From Xanthobacter flavus (GTDB lineage Bacteria > Pseudomonadota > Alphaproteobacteria > Rhizobiales > Xanthobacteraceae): a stretch of DNA of 64,000 nucleotides. Position 1 is the first letter of the stretch. Every line of letters begins with the position of its first letter. Location: NCBI RefSeq assembly GCF_017875275.1, contig NZ_JAGGML010000001.1, positions 1,986,501 to 2,050,500 on the forward strand, in the 5' to 3' direction. Below, one piece after another: positions 54,850 through 64,000 of this stretch. The translations under genes were made by a program, and so were the position numbers. The notes under the pieces were generated by a model. The model saw only the letters and a program-made list of their open reading frames with translations. It searched no databases and was not told the origin of the DNA.

Positions 54850-57483
54850 ATGAAGGTGAAGACGTCCGCGGCCTTTCTGGTCGCGCTCGCCCTGTCGGTT
54901 TTCCCGCTGGCTCAGGCCGGCGCCCAGCAGGCCGCGAGCCCGCCGGCGCAAGGCCAACAGCAGGGACAGGGCCAGAGCACGCCCGCCGCGGCCACGCCCA
55001 ATGCCGCAGCCTCGCCCCCCGCCGCGCCGGCGGCGGCCTCCGGCGCCCCCGCCCCGGCCGCCGGCGATGCGGCGCCCGCACAGCCGGTGCCAGCGCCAAA
55101 GCCCGCACCGGTCCCGCCCGATCCGACCATCGTCGCCGCCCGCGAGAAGATGGAGGCGGCCCGCTCCGCCCTCGATTCCATCGACGCCGCCCTCGCGGTG
55201 GAAGGCCTGCGCCCCGGCGACCTCGACGAGCTGCGCCAGCGCCTCGACCCCGCCCGCAAGGATCTTGCCGCCGTCTCCGACCAGATCGCCCCCCGCGTCG
55301 CCGACGCGGAGAGCCGTCTCAACGGCCTCGGCCCCAAGCCCGCCGACGGCGCGACCGAGGAGCCCACCGTCGCGGCCGACCGCGAGCGCCTGACCAAGGT
55401 CGCCGCCGAATTGGGCGGCGTGCTGAAGCAGAACCGCGCGCTGGTGCTGCGCGGCGACCAGATTTCCGACCGCATCAGTTCCCGCCGCCGCGCGTTGTTC
55501 ACCGGGCAGCTGTTCGAGCGGGTGGATTCTGTCATCGACCCCGACCTGTGGACCAACGCCTTCGGCGCGCTGAATTCCGAGTTCCGCGCCCTGCGCTACT
55601 TCGGCAACGACTGGCGGGCCTATTCGGTGCGGCGCCTGTCGCCGCTCGCGGTGATCGGCATCGTCCTCGGCGGCATCGCCATCATGGCCGCCGTGGTGGC
55701 GGGCGGCATCCTGCTGCGCAAGCGCCTGCGCACCCCGCCGCCGGAGCCGGGCGAAAGCTTCACGCGCCTGCGCTCGGCGCGCGAGGCGATGAAGGTTCTG
55801 TTCCTGAACGCCACCGTTGCGCCCGCCGCGGCTATGGCGGCCATCGCCTTCATCGGCGCGTTCGAGATCATCCCGCCCCGCGCCGATGAACTGGTGCAGG
55901 GCATTGTCATCGCCATCTTCATCAAGGCCATCGGCAACGCCGTGGGCCGCGCCTTCCTGGCGCCGAACGAGCCGTGGCGCCGCCTGCCGCCGCTCTCGGA
56001 TGGCGCCGCCGTACTCGCCTTCCGCTATTACTCCTTCACCGTGTGGACGCTGGCCATCGCCGCCGCCCTCAATGCCCTGCACCGGGTTCTGTTCGCGCCG
56101 GTGGGGCTGACGGTGGTGACGAGCGCGATCATGTCGCTGCTCATCGCCGGCTTCATCTCACGCTTCCTCGTCGGCGCCGCCCGCGCCGAGGCCAATGCGG
56201 ATACGGCGAAGGACCCGGCGACCACCGATCCCTCGGCCATCGCCGCCACCGGCCCCGCGCAGGCTCCGCCCCGCTACATCCGCCTGTTCGTATGGGTGGC
56301 GGTGTTCGCCCTCCTCGGGGCGCTGGTGGCCGGCTACATCAGCTTCGCGGCCTTCGTCGCCGCGCGCATGGTCATCGCCGCCGCCGTGCTCGGCGTGCTC
56401 TACCTGCTCTATGCCCTCATCGACGCCTTCTTCGGCGAGGGCCTTTCCGCCGAGACCCACCGCGCGCGGGTGATCTCCAGCATGCTCGGCCTGAAGCCGG
56501 AGCGGGTGGAGCTGATCGGCGTCCTGGCGTCGGGCCTGCTCAAGCTGCAGCTGTTCGTGATCGCCGCCTTTCTCATTGTCGGCAGCTGGGGCACCTCCAC
56601 CGCCGACATGATGGAGACGGTGGAGCGCGTTTCCTTCGGCGTGCGCATCGGCAACGCCACCATCACCCTGTGGAGCGTGGTCTATGCCGTGCTCCTGCTG
56701 CTCGTCAGCCTCGCGGCGGCGCGCGGACTGCAGAAATGGGTGTCGAGCGCGCTCTTGCCCCGCACCGGGCTCGAGCCGTCGCTGCAATCCTCCATCGCCA
56801 CCATCGTCGGCTATGTGGGCACCATCGTCGCCGTCATGGTGGCCATGGGCCAGTTGGGGCTGAACCTCGAGAACATCGCGCTGGTCGCCGGTGCCCTCTC
56901 GGTCGGTATCGGCTTCGGCCTCCAGTCCATCGTGTCCAATTTCGTGTCCGGCCTGATCCTGCTGGCCGAGCGGCCCATAAGGGTGGGCGACACCATCAAT
57001 GTGAAGGGCGAGGAAGGCTATGTGCGGCGCATCTCGGTGCGGGCCACCGAGATCGAGACCTTCGAGCGCGCCACGGTGATCGTGCCCAATGCCGACCTCA
57101 TCACCGGCATGGTGAAGAACTGGACGCACTCCAACACCACCGGCCGCATCATCGTCGCCGTCACCGTCTCCTATGACAGCGATCCGGAGGAGGTGCGCGA
57201 CATCCTCGTCGGCTGCGCCTGCGACCATCCGCAGGTGCTCCAGTCGCCGCCGCCGCGCGTGTTCCTGATGAAGTTCGCCGATGCGGGCATCGTGTTCGAG
57301 CTTCGCTGCGTGGTGGCGAACGTGGACTATGCGCTGACCGTGAAGAGCGACCTGCACTTCCAGGTGCTCTCGCGCTTCCGCAAGGCGCACGTGGGCATGG
57401 TGGCGCAGCCCTGGGCCGCCCTCGCCCGGGCCCCGCGCGACATGGTGCCCCCGCCGCCTGCGCCGCCCGACCCGCTGCAATAG
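54850..57483 (+). CDS. Large mechanosensitive channel, DUF3772-MscS type
   Basis: 877 residues from [20 protein letters not shown], a signal peptide ending AGA. A Pro/Ala/Gln-rich linker (residues ~27-90) precedes a helical periplasmic DUF3772 region (~90-255, with [19 protein letters not shown]). About ten membrane spans follow. The pore-lining MscS helix is [20 protein letters not shown] near residue 680, and the beta domain has [20 protein letters not shown]. It opens under membrane tension to release solutes. It is divergent from dapE. The long open frame upstream is not coding. Confidence 0.92.
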   Translation: MKVKTSAAFLVALALSVFPLAQAGAQQAASPPAQGQQQGQGQSTPAAATPNAAASPPAAPAAASGAPAPAAGDAAPAQPVPAPKPAPVPPDPTIVAAREKMEAARSALDSIDAALAVEGLRPGDLDELRQRLDPARKDLAAVSDQIAPRVADAESRLNGLGPKPADGATEEPTVAADRERLTKVAAELGGVLKQNRALVLRGDQISDRISSRRRALFTGQLFERVDSVIDPDLWTNAFGALNSEFRALRYFGNDWRAYSVRRLSPLAVIGIVLGGIAIMAAVVAGGILLRKRLRTPPPEPGESFTRLRSAREAMKVLFLNATVAPAAAMAAIAFIGAFEIIPPRADELVQGIVIAIFIKAIGNAVGRAFLAPNEPWRRLPPLSDGAAVLAFRYYSFTVWTLAIAAALNALHRVLFAPVGLTVVTSAIMSLLIAGFISRFLVGAARAEANADTAKDPATTDPSAIAATGPAQAPPRYIRLFVWVAVFALLGALVAGYISFAAFVAARMVIAAAVLGVLYLLYALIDAFFGEGLSAETHRARVISSMLGLKPERVELIGVLASGLLKLQLFVIAAFLIVGSWGTSTADMMETVERVSFGVRIGNATITLWSVVYAVLLLLVSLAAARGLQKWVSSALLPRTGLEPSLQSSIATIVGYVGTIVAVMVAMGQLGLNLENIALVAGALSVGIGFGLQSIVSNFVSGLILLAERPIRVGDTINVKGEEGYVRRISVRATEIETFERATVIVPNADLITGMVKNWTHSNTTGRIIVAVTVSYDSDPEEVRDILVGCACDHPQVLQSPPPRVFLMKFADAGIVFELRCVVANVDYALTVKSDLHFQVLSRFRKAHVGMVAQPWAALARAPRDMVPPPPAPPDPLQ

Positions 57484-57603
57484 GCCGGGGCCGGGGGGGA
57501 GCGGGCGCTAACGCTTCCTCAACCCTCCCGGCGCACAAGACAGGGGAACGTCGGGGGATCGCCCCCGAAAGCCCGCCCGATGCGGCCAGCCGGAAGCCGA
57601 GAC

Positions 57604-58146
57604 ATGCGCGACACTTTTCTCCGCCGCTCCCTCCTCGCCGGTGCCGGCCTTGCGCTTCTCGCCGCCATCGCCGGCTGTGCCACCACCGAGCAGATCGACA
57701 CCCAGCCGGCCTTCTACATCAACCTCGCCAAGACCGGTAAGCCGGTGGATGCCGCCGCCGCGGCCTCGCTCCTCTCCGACTACCGCACCGCGCGCGGGCT
57801 GCCGGCCGTGACCATAGATGACACGCTTTCCCGCCTCGCCCAGGACCAGGCCAACGCCATGGCCAAGGCGGACAACCTCTCCCACGAGGTGGGCGGGCGC
57901 AATTTCATGACCCGCATCAAGGCCTCGGGCTATGACGCGAAGCGCGCGGTGGAAAATGTGGGCGCCGGCTACCACACCCTGGCCGAGGCCTTCTCCGGCT
58001 GGCGCGATTCCCCCTCGCACAACAAGAACATGCTGGAGCCGGGCGTGACCCGCATGGGCATCGCGACGGCCAACGCGCCCAATTCCAAATACAAGGTCTA
58101 TTGGGCGCTCATCCTCGCCCAGCCGGATACCCCGCCCGCGCGATGA
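57604..58146 (+). CDS. CAP-domain lipoprotein
   Basis: 180 residues from MRDTFLRRSLLAGAG. The lipobox LAAIAGC places the acylated cysteine at C25, so the protein is membrane-anchored. The CAP/SCP domain has DDTLSRLAQDQANAMAKADN, the His of NLSHEVGG and the closing ENVGAGYHTLAEAFSGWRDS, PSHNKNMLEP and RMGIATA. Bacterial CAP proteins are envelope proteins of varied and mostly unknown function. The in-frame ATG at 57580 is an alternative but lies outside the lipoprotein pattern. Confidence 0.88.
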   Translation: MRDTFLRRSLLAGAGLALLAAIAGCATTEQIDTQPAFYINLAKTGKPVDAAAAASLLSDYRTARGLPAVTIDDTLSRLAQDQANAMAKADNLSHEVGGRNFMTRIKASGYDAKRAVENVGAGYHTLAEAFSGWRDSPSHNKNMLEPGVTRMGIATANAPNSKYKVYWALILAQPDTPPAR

Positions 58147-58310
58147 CACGCCTGCGCGGCGCTTGAGCAGGGCGAAAACTCCGGCGCGGCATCCTGTTTA
58201 CGGCACCGCTGCGCGCGTTCGTGATCGTGCGGTACGGGCGGAGGGCTTTCCCATTGCCGGCTTCTCTGGCCTAATCTGCCTGTTGATATCGTGACAGGCA
58301 GGAGAGGAAG

Positions 58311-58448
58311 ATGAAGCGGATCGCTTTCGTCGCGTGCGCCCTGAGCATCCTCGCCGGCCCGGCGCTCGCATGCCCGGGCATGACCAACGCCTCCATCGGC
58401 GACACCACGACCACCGCCAGCAATCCCGTGACCCAGAAGGGCGGCTGA
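58311..58448 (+). CDS. Small exported peptide (45 aa)
   Basis: A perfect small gene: GGAGAGGAAG directly before ATG, a signal peptide MKRIAFVACALSILAGPALA, and a 25-residue mature part CPGMTNASIGDTTTTASNPV followed by TQKGG. It ends in TGA, and an intrinsic terminator lies 48 bases later. The cysteine right after the predicted cleavage site could be a lipidation site or a plain residue; the preceding ALA is a signal-peptidase I type. Codon use fits the host. No family is recognised. Confidence 0.72.
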   Translation: MKRIAFVACALSILAGPALACPGMTNASIGDTTTTASNPVTQKGG

Positions 58449-58496
58449 TTTCGGCGCACGTCGCGCCTCGGCTTCCTCCCGGACGGAACCTCCGTT

Positions 58497-58524
58497 CCCC
58501 GGCCCCAGGGCCGGGGCTTTTTTA
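58497..58524 (+). terminator. Intrinsic terminator after the 45-aa peptide gene
   Basis: CCCCGGCCC (58497-58505) and GGGCCGGGG (58508-58516) form a perfect 9-bp stem with a CA loop, followed by CTTTTTTAT. Confidence 0.9.
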
Positions 58525-58539
58525 TGCGCGAAACGCAAA

Positions 58540-58564
58540 CGGCCGGCGGGATACCCGCCGGCCG
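58540..58564 (-). terminator. Hairpin terminator after lpdA
   Basis: CGGCCGGCGGG (58540-58550) pairs with CCCGCCGGCCG (58554-58564) around ATA. On the minus strand it is followed by GTTTGCGTTT. It ends the 2-oxoglutarate dehydrogenase operon. Confidence 0.75.
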
Positions 58565-58605
58565 CTCACTTTCAAACCATTGGCAGCGCCAAGCCGCCGC
58601 GCCCA

Positions 58606-60009
58606 TCACATGTGGATGGCGCGCTTCTCCACGGCCATGGCCGCTTCCTTCACCGCTTCCGAGCGGGTGGGGTGGGCGTGGCAGGTGCGGGCGAGATCCT
58701 CGGACGAGCCGCCGAACTCCATCAGCACCGCGCATTCGTGGATCATCTCGCCGGCCTCGGGGCCGATGATGTGGGCGCCCAGCACCTTGTCGGTGGCGGC
58801 GTCGGCGATGATCTTCACGAAGCCGTCCGTGGTGTTGTTCACCTTGGTGCGGCCGTTGGCGGTGAAGGGGAACTTGCCGACCTTGTAGGCGACGCCCGCG
58901 GCTTTCAGCTCGTCCTCGGTCTTGCCGACGGAGGCGACCTCCGGGAAGGTGTAGACCACGCCGGGGATCACGTCGTAGTTCACGTGGCCCGCCTTGCCGG
59001 CCAGCTGCTCCGCCAGCGCCACACCCTCGTCCTCGGCCTTGTGGGCGAGCATGGGGCCGACGATCACGTCGCCGATCGCATAGATGCCGGGCACGTTGGT
59101 GGCGAAGTGGTGGTCGGTGACCACGCGGCCGCGCGCGTCCTTGGCGACGCCCGCCTCCTCCAGCCCGAGGCCGGCGGTGTAGGCGATGCGGCCGATGGCG
59201 ACCAGCACCACGTCCGCCTCGATCACCTCGGCGGCGCCGCCGGCGGCGGGCTCCACCGTGACCTTCAGCGTCTCGCCGGAGGTGTCCACACCGGTGACCT
59301 TGGTGCCAAGCTTGAAGGTGAAGCCCTGCTTGTCGAGGATGCGCTGGAAGGACTTGGCCACGTCCGAATCCATGCCGGGCAGGATGCGGTCGAGGAATTC
59401 CACCACCGTGACCTCAGCGCCGAGGCGCCGCCACACCGAGCCCAGTTCCAGGCCGATGACGCCCGCGCCCACCACGACGAGCTTGCCGGGCACCTTGGGC
59501 AGCTTCAGCGCGCCGGTGGAGGAGACGATGCGCTCCTCGTCGATGGTCACGCCGGGCAGCGGAGCGACATCGGAGCCGGTGGCGATGACGATGTTCTTCG
59601 TCTCCAGCACCTCGACCTTGCCGTCGGCATTGAGGGTGACTTCCACCTTGCCGGGGCCGAGGATCTTGCCGGCGCCCATATAGACGTCGACCTTGTTCTT
59701 CTTCAGCAGGAACTCGACGCCCTTCACGTTGCCGTCCACGCCGCGGTCCTTGAAGGCCAGCATGGCGGGCAGGTCGAGGGTGGGAGCCGGCACGCCGATG
59801 CCCATCTCGCCGAACTTGTGGCCCGCTTCCTCGAACAGCTCGGAGGCATAGAGCAGCGCCTTGGAGGGGATGCAGCCCACGTTCAGGCAGGTGCCGCCAT
59901 GGGTGCCGCGCTTCTCCACCACCGCGACCTTGAGGCCGAGCTGGGCCGCGCGAATGGCACACACATAGCCGCCGGGGCCGGTGCCGATGATGATCAGGTC
60001 GTAGGACAT
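58606..60009 (-). CDS. lpdA: Dihydrolipoyl dehydrogenase (E3)
   Basis: 467 residues from [20 protein letters not shown], the usual E3 start; a GTG three codons earlier is possible. The FAD site is GTGPGG, and the redox disulfide is C-L-N-V-G-C in [13 protein letters not shown]. The NAD site is [20 protein letters not shown], and the C-terminal [13 protein letters not shown] holds the catalytic His-Glu pair. It reoxidises the lipoamide of the 2-oxoglutarate dehydrogenase complex. It is the last gene of the operon, followed by a terminator. Confidence 0.96.
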   Translation of the reverse strand: MSYDLIIIGTGPGGYVCAIRAAQLGLKVAVVEKRGTHGGTCLNVGCIPSKALLYASELFEEAGHKFGEMGIGVPAPTLDLPAMLAFKDRGVDGNVKGVEFLLKKNKVDVYMGAGKILGPGKVEVTLNADGKVEVLETKNIVIATGSDVAPLPGVTIDEERIVSSTGALKLPKVPGKLVVVGAGVIGLELGSVWRRLGAEVTVVEFLDRILPGMDSDVAKSFQRILDKQGFTFKLGTKVTGVDTSGETLKVTVEPAAGGAAEVIEADVVLVAIGRIAYTAGLGLEEAGVAKDARGRVVTDHHFATNVPGIYAIGDVIVGPMLAHKAEDEGVALAEQLAGKAGHVNYDVIPGVVYTFPEVASVGKTEDELKAAGVAYKVGKFPFTANGRTKVNNTTDGFVKIIADAATDKVLGAHIIGPEAGEMIHECAVLMEFGGSSEDLARTCHAHPTRSEAVKEAAMAVEKRAIHM

Positions 60010-60029
60010 GGAATGCACTCGCAGGATGG

Positions 60030-60455
60030 TCAGCGGGGGTCCAACGCAGCGTTGAACGCCCAGACATGGCCGAACGGATCCTGGATCCGCGCGTGGCGCG
60101 CGCCCCAGAACATATCGGCCGGCGGCATAATCACGGTGGCTCCCGCGCGGACGGCGCGAGCGAAGGCGGCTTCGACCTCCGCCCCGCTGCGGAAGTTGGC
60201 GTTGAGCGTCACGCTGGCGCCGCCGCGGCTCACGGGCGACGCCAGGCTGTTCCCGAACTCCGGAAACTCGTCACGCAGCATCACTTCCGCGCCGAAGACG
60301 TCGACGTTGGCGTGCATCACCCGCACGCCATCTTCCGCCATCTGCCTGAAGGTGCAGGAGGCGCCGAACGCGGCTTCATAAAAAGCAATCGCCTCGGTGC
60401 CGCCCCGGACGCAAAGATGCGCCTGGAGCGGCGGAGGGTTCGGCCCGAACGCCAT
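60030..60455 (-). CDS. VOC-family (glyoxalase/PhnB-like) protein
   Basis: 141 residues of the vicinal-oxygen-chelate superfamily with two beta-alpha-beta-beta-beta modules: [20 protein letters not shown] and [14 protein letters not shown]. The sequence is close to the PhnB-like subgroup. Its metal ligands and substrate are not clear. The gene lies between odhB (13 bases upstream) and lpdA (20 bases downstream), so it is co-transcribed with the 2-oxoglutarate dehydrogenase genes; no direct role there is known to me. Confidence 0.83.
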   Translation of the reverse strand: MAFGPNPPPLQAHLCVRGGTEAIAFYEAAFGASCTFRQMAEDGVRVMHANVDVFGAEVMLRDEFPEFGNSLASPVSRGGASVTLNANFRSGAEVEAAFARAVRAGATVIMPPADMFWGARHARIQDPFGHVWAFNAALDPR

Positions 60456-60468
60456 CCTCCTCAGGTCC

Positions 60469-61689
60469 TCACAGATCCAGCACGAGCCGCGCGGGATCCT
60501 CCAGGGTCTCCTTCACGCGCACCAGGAAGGTCACGGCCTCGCGGCCGTCGACGATGCGGTGGTCGTAGGAGAGGGCGAGATACATCATCGGGCGGATCAC
60601 GATCTGCCCCTTGACCACCACCGGGCGCTCCTCGATGCGGTGCATGCCGAGGATGCCCGACTGCGGCGCATTCAGGATCGGGGTGGACATCAGCGAGCCG
60701 TAGATGCCGCCGTTGGTGATGGTGAAGGTGCCGCCCTGCATCTCCTCGATGCCGAGCTTGCCGTCACGTGCCTTGCGGCCGTAGCCGGCGATGGCCTTCT
60801 CGATCTCGGCGACGGAGAGCAGGTCCGCATCGCGCACCACCGGCACAACGAGGCCCTTCTCGGTGCCCACCGCGATACCGATGTTGTAGTAGTTCTTGTA
60901 GACGAGATCCTGGCCGTCGATCTCAGCGTTCACCGCCGGGATGTCCTTCAGCGCCGCGATCACCGCCTTGGTGAAGAAGCCCATGAAGCCGAGCTTGGTG
61001 CCGTGCTTCTTCTCGAAGGCATCCTTGAACTGGCTGCGCAGGCTCATCACGGCGGTCATGTCCACGTCGTTGAACGTGGTGAGCATGGCGGCGGTGTTCT
61101 GGGCGTCCTTCAGGCGGCGCGCGATGGTCTGGCGCAGCTTGGTCATCTTCACCCGCTCCTCGCGGGCGGCGTCGGTGGGCGCCGAGGGGGCGCGGACCGC
61201 GACCGGAGCGGGCGCGGCGGCGGCCGAGGCGCCGGCGGCGATGGCGGCCAGCATGTCACCCTTGGTGACGCGGCCGTCCTTGCCGGAGCCGGCGACATCG
61301 GCCGGGTTCACGCCGGTCTCGGCGGCGATGCGGCCGACGGCCGGACCGTTGCTGCCGGCCGCAACCGCGGCGGCGGGCGCGGCGGGGGCCGCAGGAGCCG
61401 GAGCCGGCGCGGCGGCCGGAGCCGGAGCAGCGGCGGGCGCGGCCTCGGCGCCCGAGCCGGCGCCGATGTTGCCGAGCAGCGCGCCGACGCCCACGGTCTC
61501 GCCATCCTTGGCGACGATCTCGGAGAGGACGCCCGAGGCCGGGGCCGGCACCTCGACGGTCACCTTGTCGGTCTCAAGCTCCACCAGCGGCTCATCGGCC
61601 TTGACGGCCTCGCCGGGCTTCTTGAACCACTTGCCGATGGTCGCCTCGGTAACGGACTCGCCCAGGGTGGGCACGCGGATCTCGGTCAT
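60469..61689 (-). CDS. odhB: Dihydrolipoamide succinyltransferase (E2 of 2-oxoglutarate dehydrogenase)
   Basis: 406 residues. The lipoyl domain covers residues 1-77, with lipoylated K42 in [15 protein letters not shown] long Ala/Pro linker (~78-120) follows, then the E3-binding domain (~125-160, [20 protein letters not shown]) and the catalytic acetyltransferase core (~175-406) ending [20 protein letters not shown] with the catalytic His and Asp. It transfers succinyl groups to CoA in the TCA cycle. The gene lies between sucA and the VOC/lpdA genes. Confidence 0.97.
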   Translation of the reverse strand: MTEIRVPTLGESVTEATIGKWFKKPGEAVKADEPLVELETDKVTVEVPAPASGVLSEIVAKDGETVGVGALLGNIGAGSGAEAAPAAAPAPAAAPAPAPAAPAAPAAAVAAGSNGPAVGRIAAETGVNPADVAGSGKDGRVTKGDMLAAIAAGASAAAAPAPVAVRAPSAPTDAAREERVKMTKLRQTIARRLKDAQNTAAMLTTFNDVDMTAVMSLRSQFKDAFEKKHGTKLGFMGFFTKAVIAALKDIPAVNAEIDGQDLVYKNYYNIGIAVGTEKGLVVPVVRDADLLSVAEIEKAIAGYGRKARDGKLGIEEMQGGTFTITNGGIYGSLMSTPILNAPQSGILGMHRIEERPVVVKGQIVIRPMMYLALSYDHRIVDGREAVTFLVRVKETLEDPARLVLDL

Positions 61690-61716
61690 TGTGTTCGCCC
61701 CTTGAGGGGGCCTCCC

Positions 61717-62043
61717 TCAGACTTCGGCTTGGGCCGGGCGTGGCGCCCGGCGCTCGATGAGCGACAGAATGGGCATCACCGCATAGGTGAAGCCCAGGTC
61801 CGCCGTGATGACGGGATCCCGAAGCGAGAGGCCGGTCGCGGCGGCCTCGTCGGGAACTTCGATGACGGCCATCCCCCAGATGCCCGCCGGGTCCGCCACG
61901 GGACCGACGGCGAGGGCCGTGCCGGCCTCCGCCTCGGCCTGCCAGAACGCGAAGTGCGCCCCCATGGCGTCCATCTCGGCCGCGCTCGCGTCCGAGGGAA
62001 AGCTCGGGCGCGGCGGGGAGAGGCGGAGCAGGAAGTGCGGCAC
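61717..62043 (-). CDS. YciI-like protein
   Basis: 108 residues. The pattern MPHFLLRLSPPRPSFPSDAS, then HFAFWQAEAEAGTALAVGPV and WGMAVIEVPDEAAA, fits the YCII-related ferredoxin-like fold. The biochemical role of such proteins is unclear. It sits 37 bases after sucA and 27 bases before odhB on the same strand and so interrupts the usual sucA-odhB order. Confidence 0.72.
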   Translation of the reverse strand: MPHFLLRLSPPRPSFPSDASAAEMDAMGAHFAFWQAEAEAGTALAVGPVADPAGIWGMAVIEVPDEAAATGLSLRDPVITADLGFTYAVMPILSLIERRAPRPAQAEV

Positions 62044-62080
62044 GGCGCGTCCTCTTTCGGGCGGTTCTAGGTGTGTCGGA

Positions 62081-64000
62081 TCAGCCCAGGGCTTCCTCGA
62101 GGAAGGCCTTGAGCTGGGCCATGTGCTTGGACATCAGGCCGGTGGCGGTGGCGGCGGACGCGGGACGGCCGGCATAGCGCGGACGCTTCGCCGCGCCGCC
62201 CGCCTGCTCCAGCACCCACTCCAGATAGGGCTGCACGAAGGCCCAGGATCCCTGGTTCTTCGGCTCTTCCTGGCACCACACCACCTCGGCGTTCTTGAAG
62301 CGGCCGAGTTCCTGCACCAGCGTCTTGAGCGGGAACGGATAAAGCTGCTCCACGCGCAGCAGGTAGACATCGTCCACGCCGCGCTTCTCGCGCTCCTCCA
62401 GCAGGTCGTAATAGACCTTGCCCGAGGACAGCACGACGCGGCGGATCTTGTCGTCCGGCTTCAGCTTGACGCCGCTCTCGTCCGGGTGCGACTGGGCGTC
62501 GTCCCACAGCACGCGGTGGAAGGTGGTGCCGGTCACCATGTCGGAGAGGTCGGACACCGCCCGCTTGTGGCGGAGCAGCGACTTGGGCGTCATCAGGATG
62601 AGCGGCTTGCGGAATTCCCGCTTCATCTGCCGGCGCAGGATGTGGAAGTAGTTGGCCGGGGTGGTGACGTTGGCTACCTGCATGTTGTCCTCGGCGCACA
62701 GCTGCAGATAGCGCTCGAGGCGGGCGGAGGAGTGCTCCGGACCCTGGCCCTCATAGCCGTGCGGCAGCAGGCAGACGAGGCCGGACATGCGCAGCCACTT
62801 GCGCTCGCCCGAGGAGATGAACTGGTCGAACACCACCTGCGCGCCGTTGGCGAAGTCGCCGAACTGCGCCTCCCAGAGCACCAGCGTGTTGGGCTCGGAC
62901 AGCGTGTAGCCATACTCGAAGCCGAGCACCGCCTCCTCCGAGAGCATCGAATTGATGACCTCGTACTTGGCCTGGGTGTCGGAGAGGTGGTTGAACGGCT
63001 TGTAGCGGGCCTCGGTCTCCTGGTCGAGCAGCACCGAATGGCGCTGGGAGAAGGTGCCGCGCTCCACGTCCTGGCCGGACAGGCGGACCGGGTTGCCTTC
63101 CAGCAGCAGGGAGGAGAAGGCGAGCGCCTCGCCGGTCGCCCAGTCGATGCCCTTGCCGTCCGCGATGGCCTTCTTGCGGTTGTCGAGGAAGCGCTGGATG
63201 GTGCGGTGGACCTGGAAGCCCTCCGGCACGGTGGTGATCTTCTCGCCGATCGCCTTCAGCTCGTCTTCCGGCACGCCGGTGTTGCCGCGGCGCGGATCGT
63301 CATCCTCGTGGGTGGGCTTGAAGCCGGCCCAGCGGCCGTCGAGCCAGTCGGCCTTGTTGGGCTTGTAGGCCTGGCCGGCCTCGTGCTCGGCCTCGAGGCG
63401 GTCCCGCCACGCATTGCGCATGGTGTCCACCTCGCCGGCGGTCACGACGCCCTCGTTCTCCAGCTTCCTGGTGTACAGCTCCAGCACGCTCGGGTGCTGG
63501 CGGATCACCTTGTACATCTTCGGCTGGGTGAACGCGGGCTCGTCGCCCTCGTTGTGGCCGAAGCGGCGGTAGCAGAACATGTCCACCACCACCGGCTTGT
63601 GGAAGCGCTGGCGGAATTCGGTGGCCACCTTGGCGCAGAACACCACGGATTCCGGATCGTCGCCGTTGCAGTGGAAGATCGGCGCCTCGATCATCTTCGC
63701 CACATCCGACGGATAGGGCGAGGAGCGCGAGTAGCGCGGATTGGTGGTGAAGCCGATCTGATTGTTGATGATGAAGTGGATCGAGCCGCCGGTGCGGTGA
63801 CCCTTCAGGCCGGAAAGGCCGAGGCACTCGGCCACCACGCCCTGGCCGGCGAAGGCCGCGTCGCCGTGCAGCAGCAGCGGCAGCACCTTGGTGCGCTCGG
63901 TGTCGCCGAGCTGGTCCTGCTTGGCGCGCGCCTTGCCCAGCACCACGGGATCGACGATCTCGAGATGGGACGGGTTGGCGGTCAGCGACAGGTGGACCTT
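62081..64000 (-). CDS. sucA: 2-oxoglutarate dehydrogenase E1 component (C-terminal part, cut by window edge)
   Basis: 639 residues up to the stop; the N-terminal third lies beyond the right edge. The frame enters as KVHLSLTANPSHLEIVDPVV, an internal E1o motif, so the in-frame start at 63946 is not the true one. Further E1o motifs are HGDAAFAGQGVVAECLGLSG, NNQIGFTTNPRYSRSSPYPS and the C-terminal VVWCQEEPKNQGSWAFVQPY. It decarboxylates 2-oxoglutarate with thiamine diphosphate and passes the succinyl unit to OdhB. It is the first seen gene of the operon. Confidence 0.97.
   Translation of the reverse strand, partial: KVHLSLTANPSHLEIVDPVVLGKARAKQDQLGDTERTKVLPLLLHGDAAFAGQGVVAECLGLSGLKGHRTGGSIHFIINNQIGFTTNPRYSRSSPYPSDVAKMIEAPIFHCNGDDPESVVFCAKVATEFRQRFHKPVVVDMFCYRRFGHNEGDEPAFTQPKMYKVIRQHPSVLELYTRKLENEGVVTAGEVDTMRNAWRDRLEAEHEAGQAYKPNKADWLDGRWAGFKPTHEDDDPRRGNTGVPEDELKAIGEKITTVPEGFQVHRTIQRFLDNRKKAIADGKGIDWATGEALAFSSLLLEGNPVRLSGQDVERGTFSQRHSVLLDQETEARYKPFNHLSDTQAKYEVINSMLSEEAVLGFEYGYTLSEPNTLVLWEAQFGDFANGAQVVFDQFISSGERKWLRMSGLVCLLPHGYEGQGPEHSSARLERYLQLCAEDNMQVANVTTPANYFHILRRQMKREFRKPLILMTPKSLLRHKRAVSDLSDMVTGTTFHRVLWDDAQSHPDESGVKLKPDDKIRRVVLSSGKVYYDLLEEREKRGVDDVYLLRVEQLYPFPLKTLVQELGRFKNAEVVWCQEEPKNQGSWAFVQPYLEWVLEQAGGAAKRPRYAGRPASAATATGLMSKHMAQLKAFLEEALG

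Noticed and set aside
63947-64000. Taking the in-frame start at 63946 as the sucA start
   Set aside because: The codons to its right continue a conserved internal E1 motif (VHLSLTANPSHLEIVDP), so sucA extends beyond the window.

Overview
The window is a continuous stretch of high-GC alphaproteobacterial chromosome. Gene content and order point to Hyphomicrobiales, most likely a Xanthobacter/Azorhizobium-type Xanthobacteraceae: the sucA-odhB-lpdA order, an intracellular PHB depolymerase, DctPQM TRAP transport, a one-polypeptide indolepyruvate:ferredoxin oxidoreductase, a DUF1007-NicO pair, and interspersed palindromic repeats of the GTCATCCCCGGCTTGTCCGGGG type. The taxonomic placement is inference from gene content. 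No rRNA, tRNA, CRISPR array, transposase or phage gene was seen.

Layout. 1-4.3 kb: a truncated AraC-type regulator, a Tat-exported metallo-beta-lactamase-fold protein, leuC and an MgtC-family gene. 4.5-13.3 kb: PHB depolymerase, a MarR-like regulator, a TRAP transporter, and divergently a 1231-residue 5-oxoprolinase/hydantoinase, with a perfect 7-3-7 palindrome between the last two. 13.3-16.7 kb: two small exported proteins and an OmpR/EnvZ-type two-component pair with a direct-repeat box upstream. 16.7-21.3 kb: a flavin-dependent two-component monooxygenase, cupin and amidase operon, divergent from a MarR regulator with an 8-5-8 palindrome between them.

21.4-41.1 kb is the most unusual region. 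A 3086-residue type I polyketide synthase (KS-AT-DH-psiKR-ER-KR-ACP, then a degenerate and an intact condensation domain) is followed on the same strand by a membrane-fusion protein, permease and ATPase resembling the cyanobacterial DevBCA exporter. Upstream lie a peroxidase-fold protein that has lost its expected heme-binding histidines, a LuxR-type regulator, a RoxA-like diheme cytochrome c, a cytochrome P450 and an unrecognised protein. I read this as a candidate system that makes, oxidatively tailors and exports a reduced polyketide or lipid. The product is unknown.

41.3-58.5 kb is mainly core metabolism and envelope: chorismate mutase, hisC and prephenate dehydrogenase; a DUF1007/NicO metal exporter pair; indolepyruvate:ferredoxin oxidoreductase behind a perfect 14-bp inverted repeat; galU; a lytic transglycosylase; dapE with a hydrolase; a large MscS-type channel; a CAP-domain lipoprotein; and a 45-residue exported peptide. 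58.6-64 kb is the 2-oxoglutarate dehydrogenase operon (sucA, a YciI-like gene, odhB, a VOC protein, lpdA), with sucA cut by the window edge.
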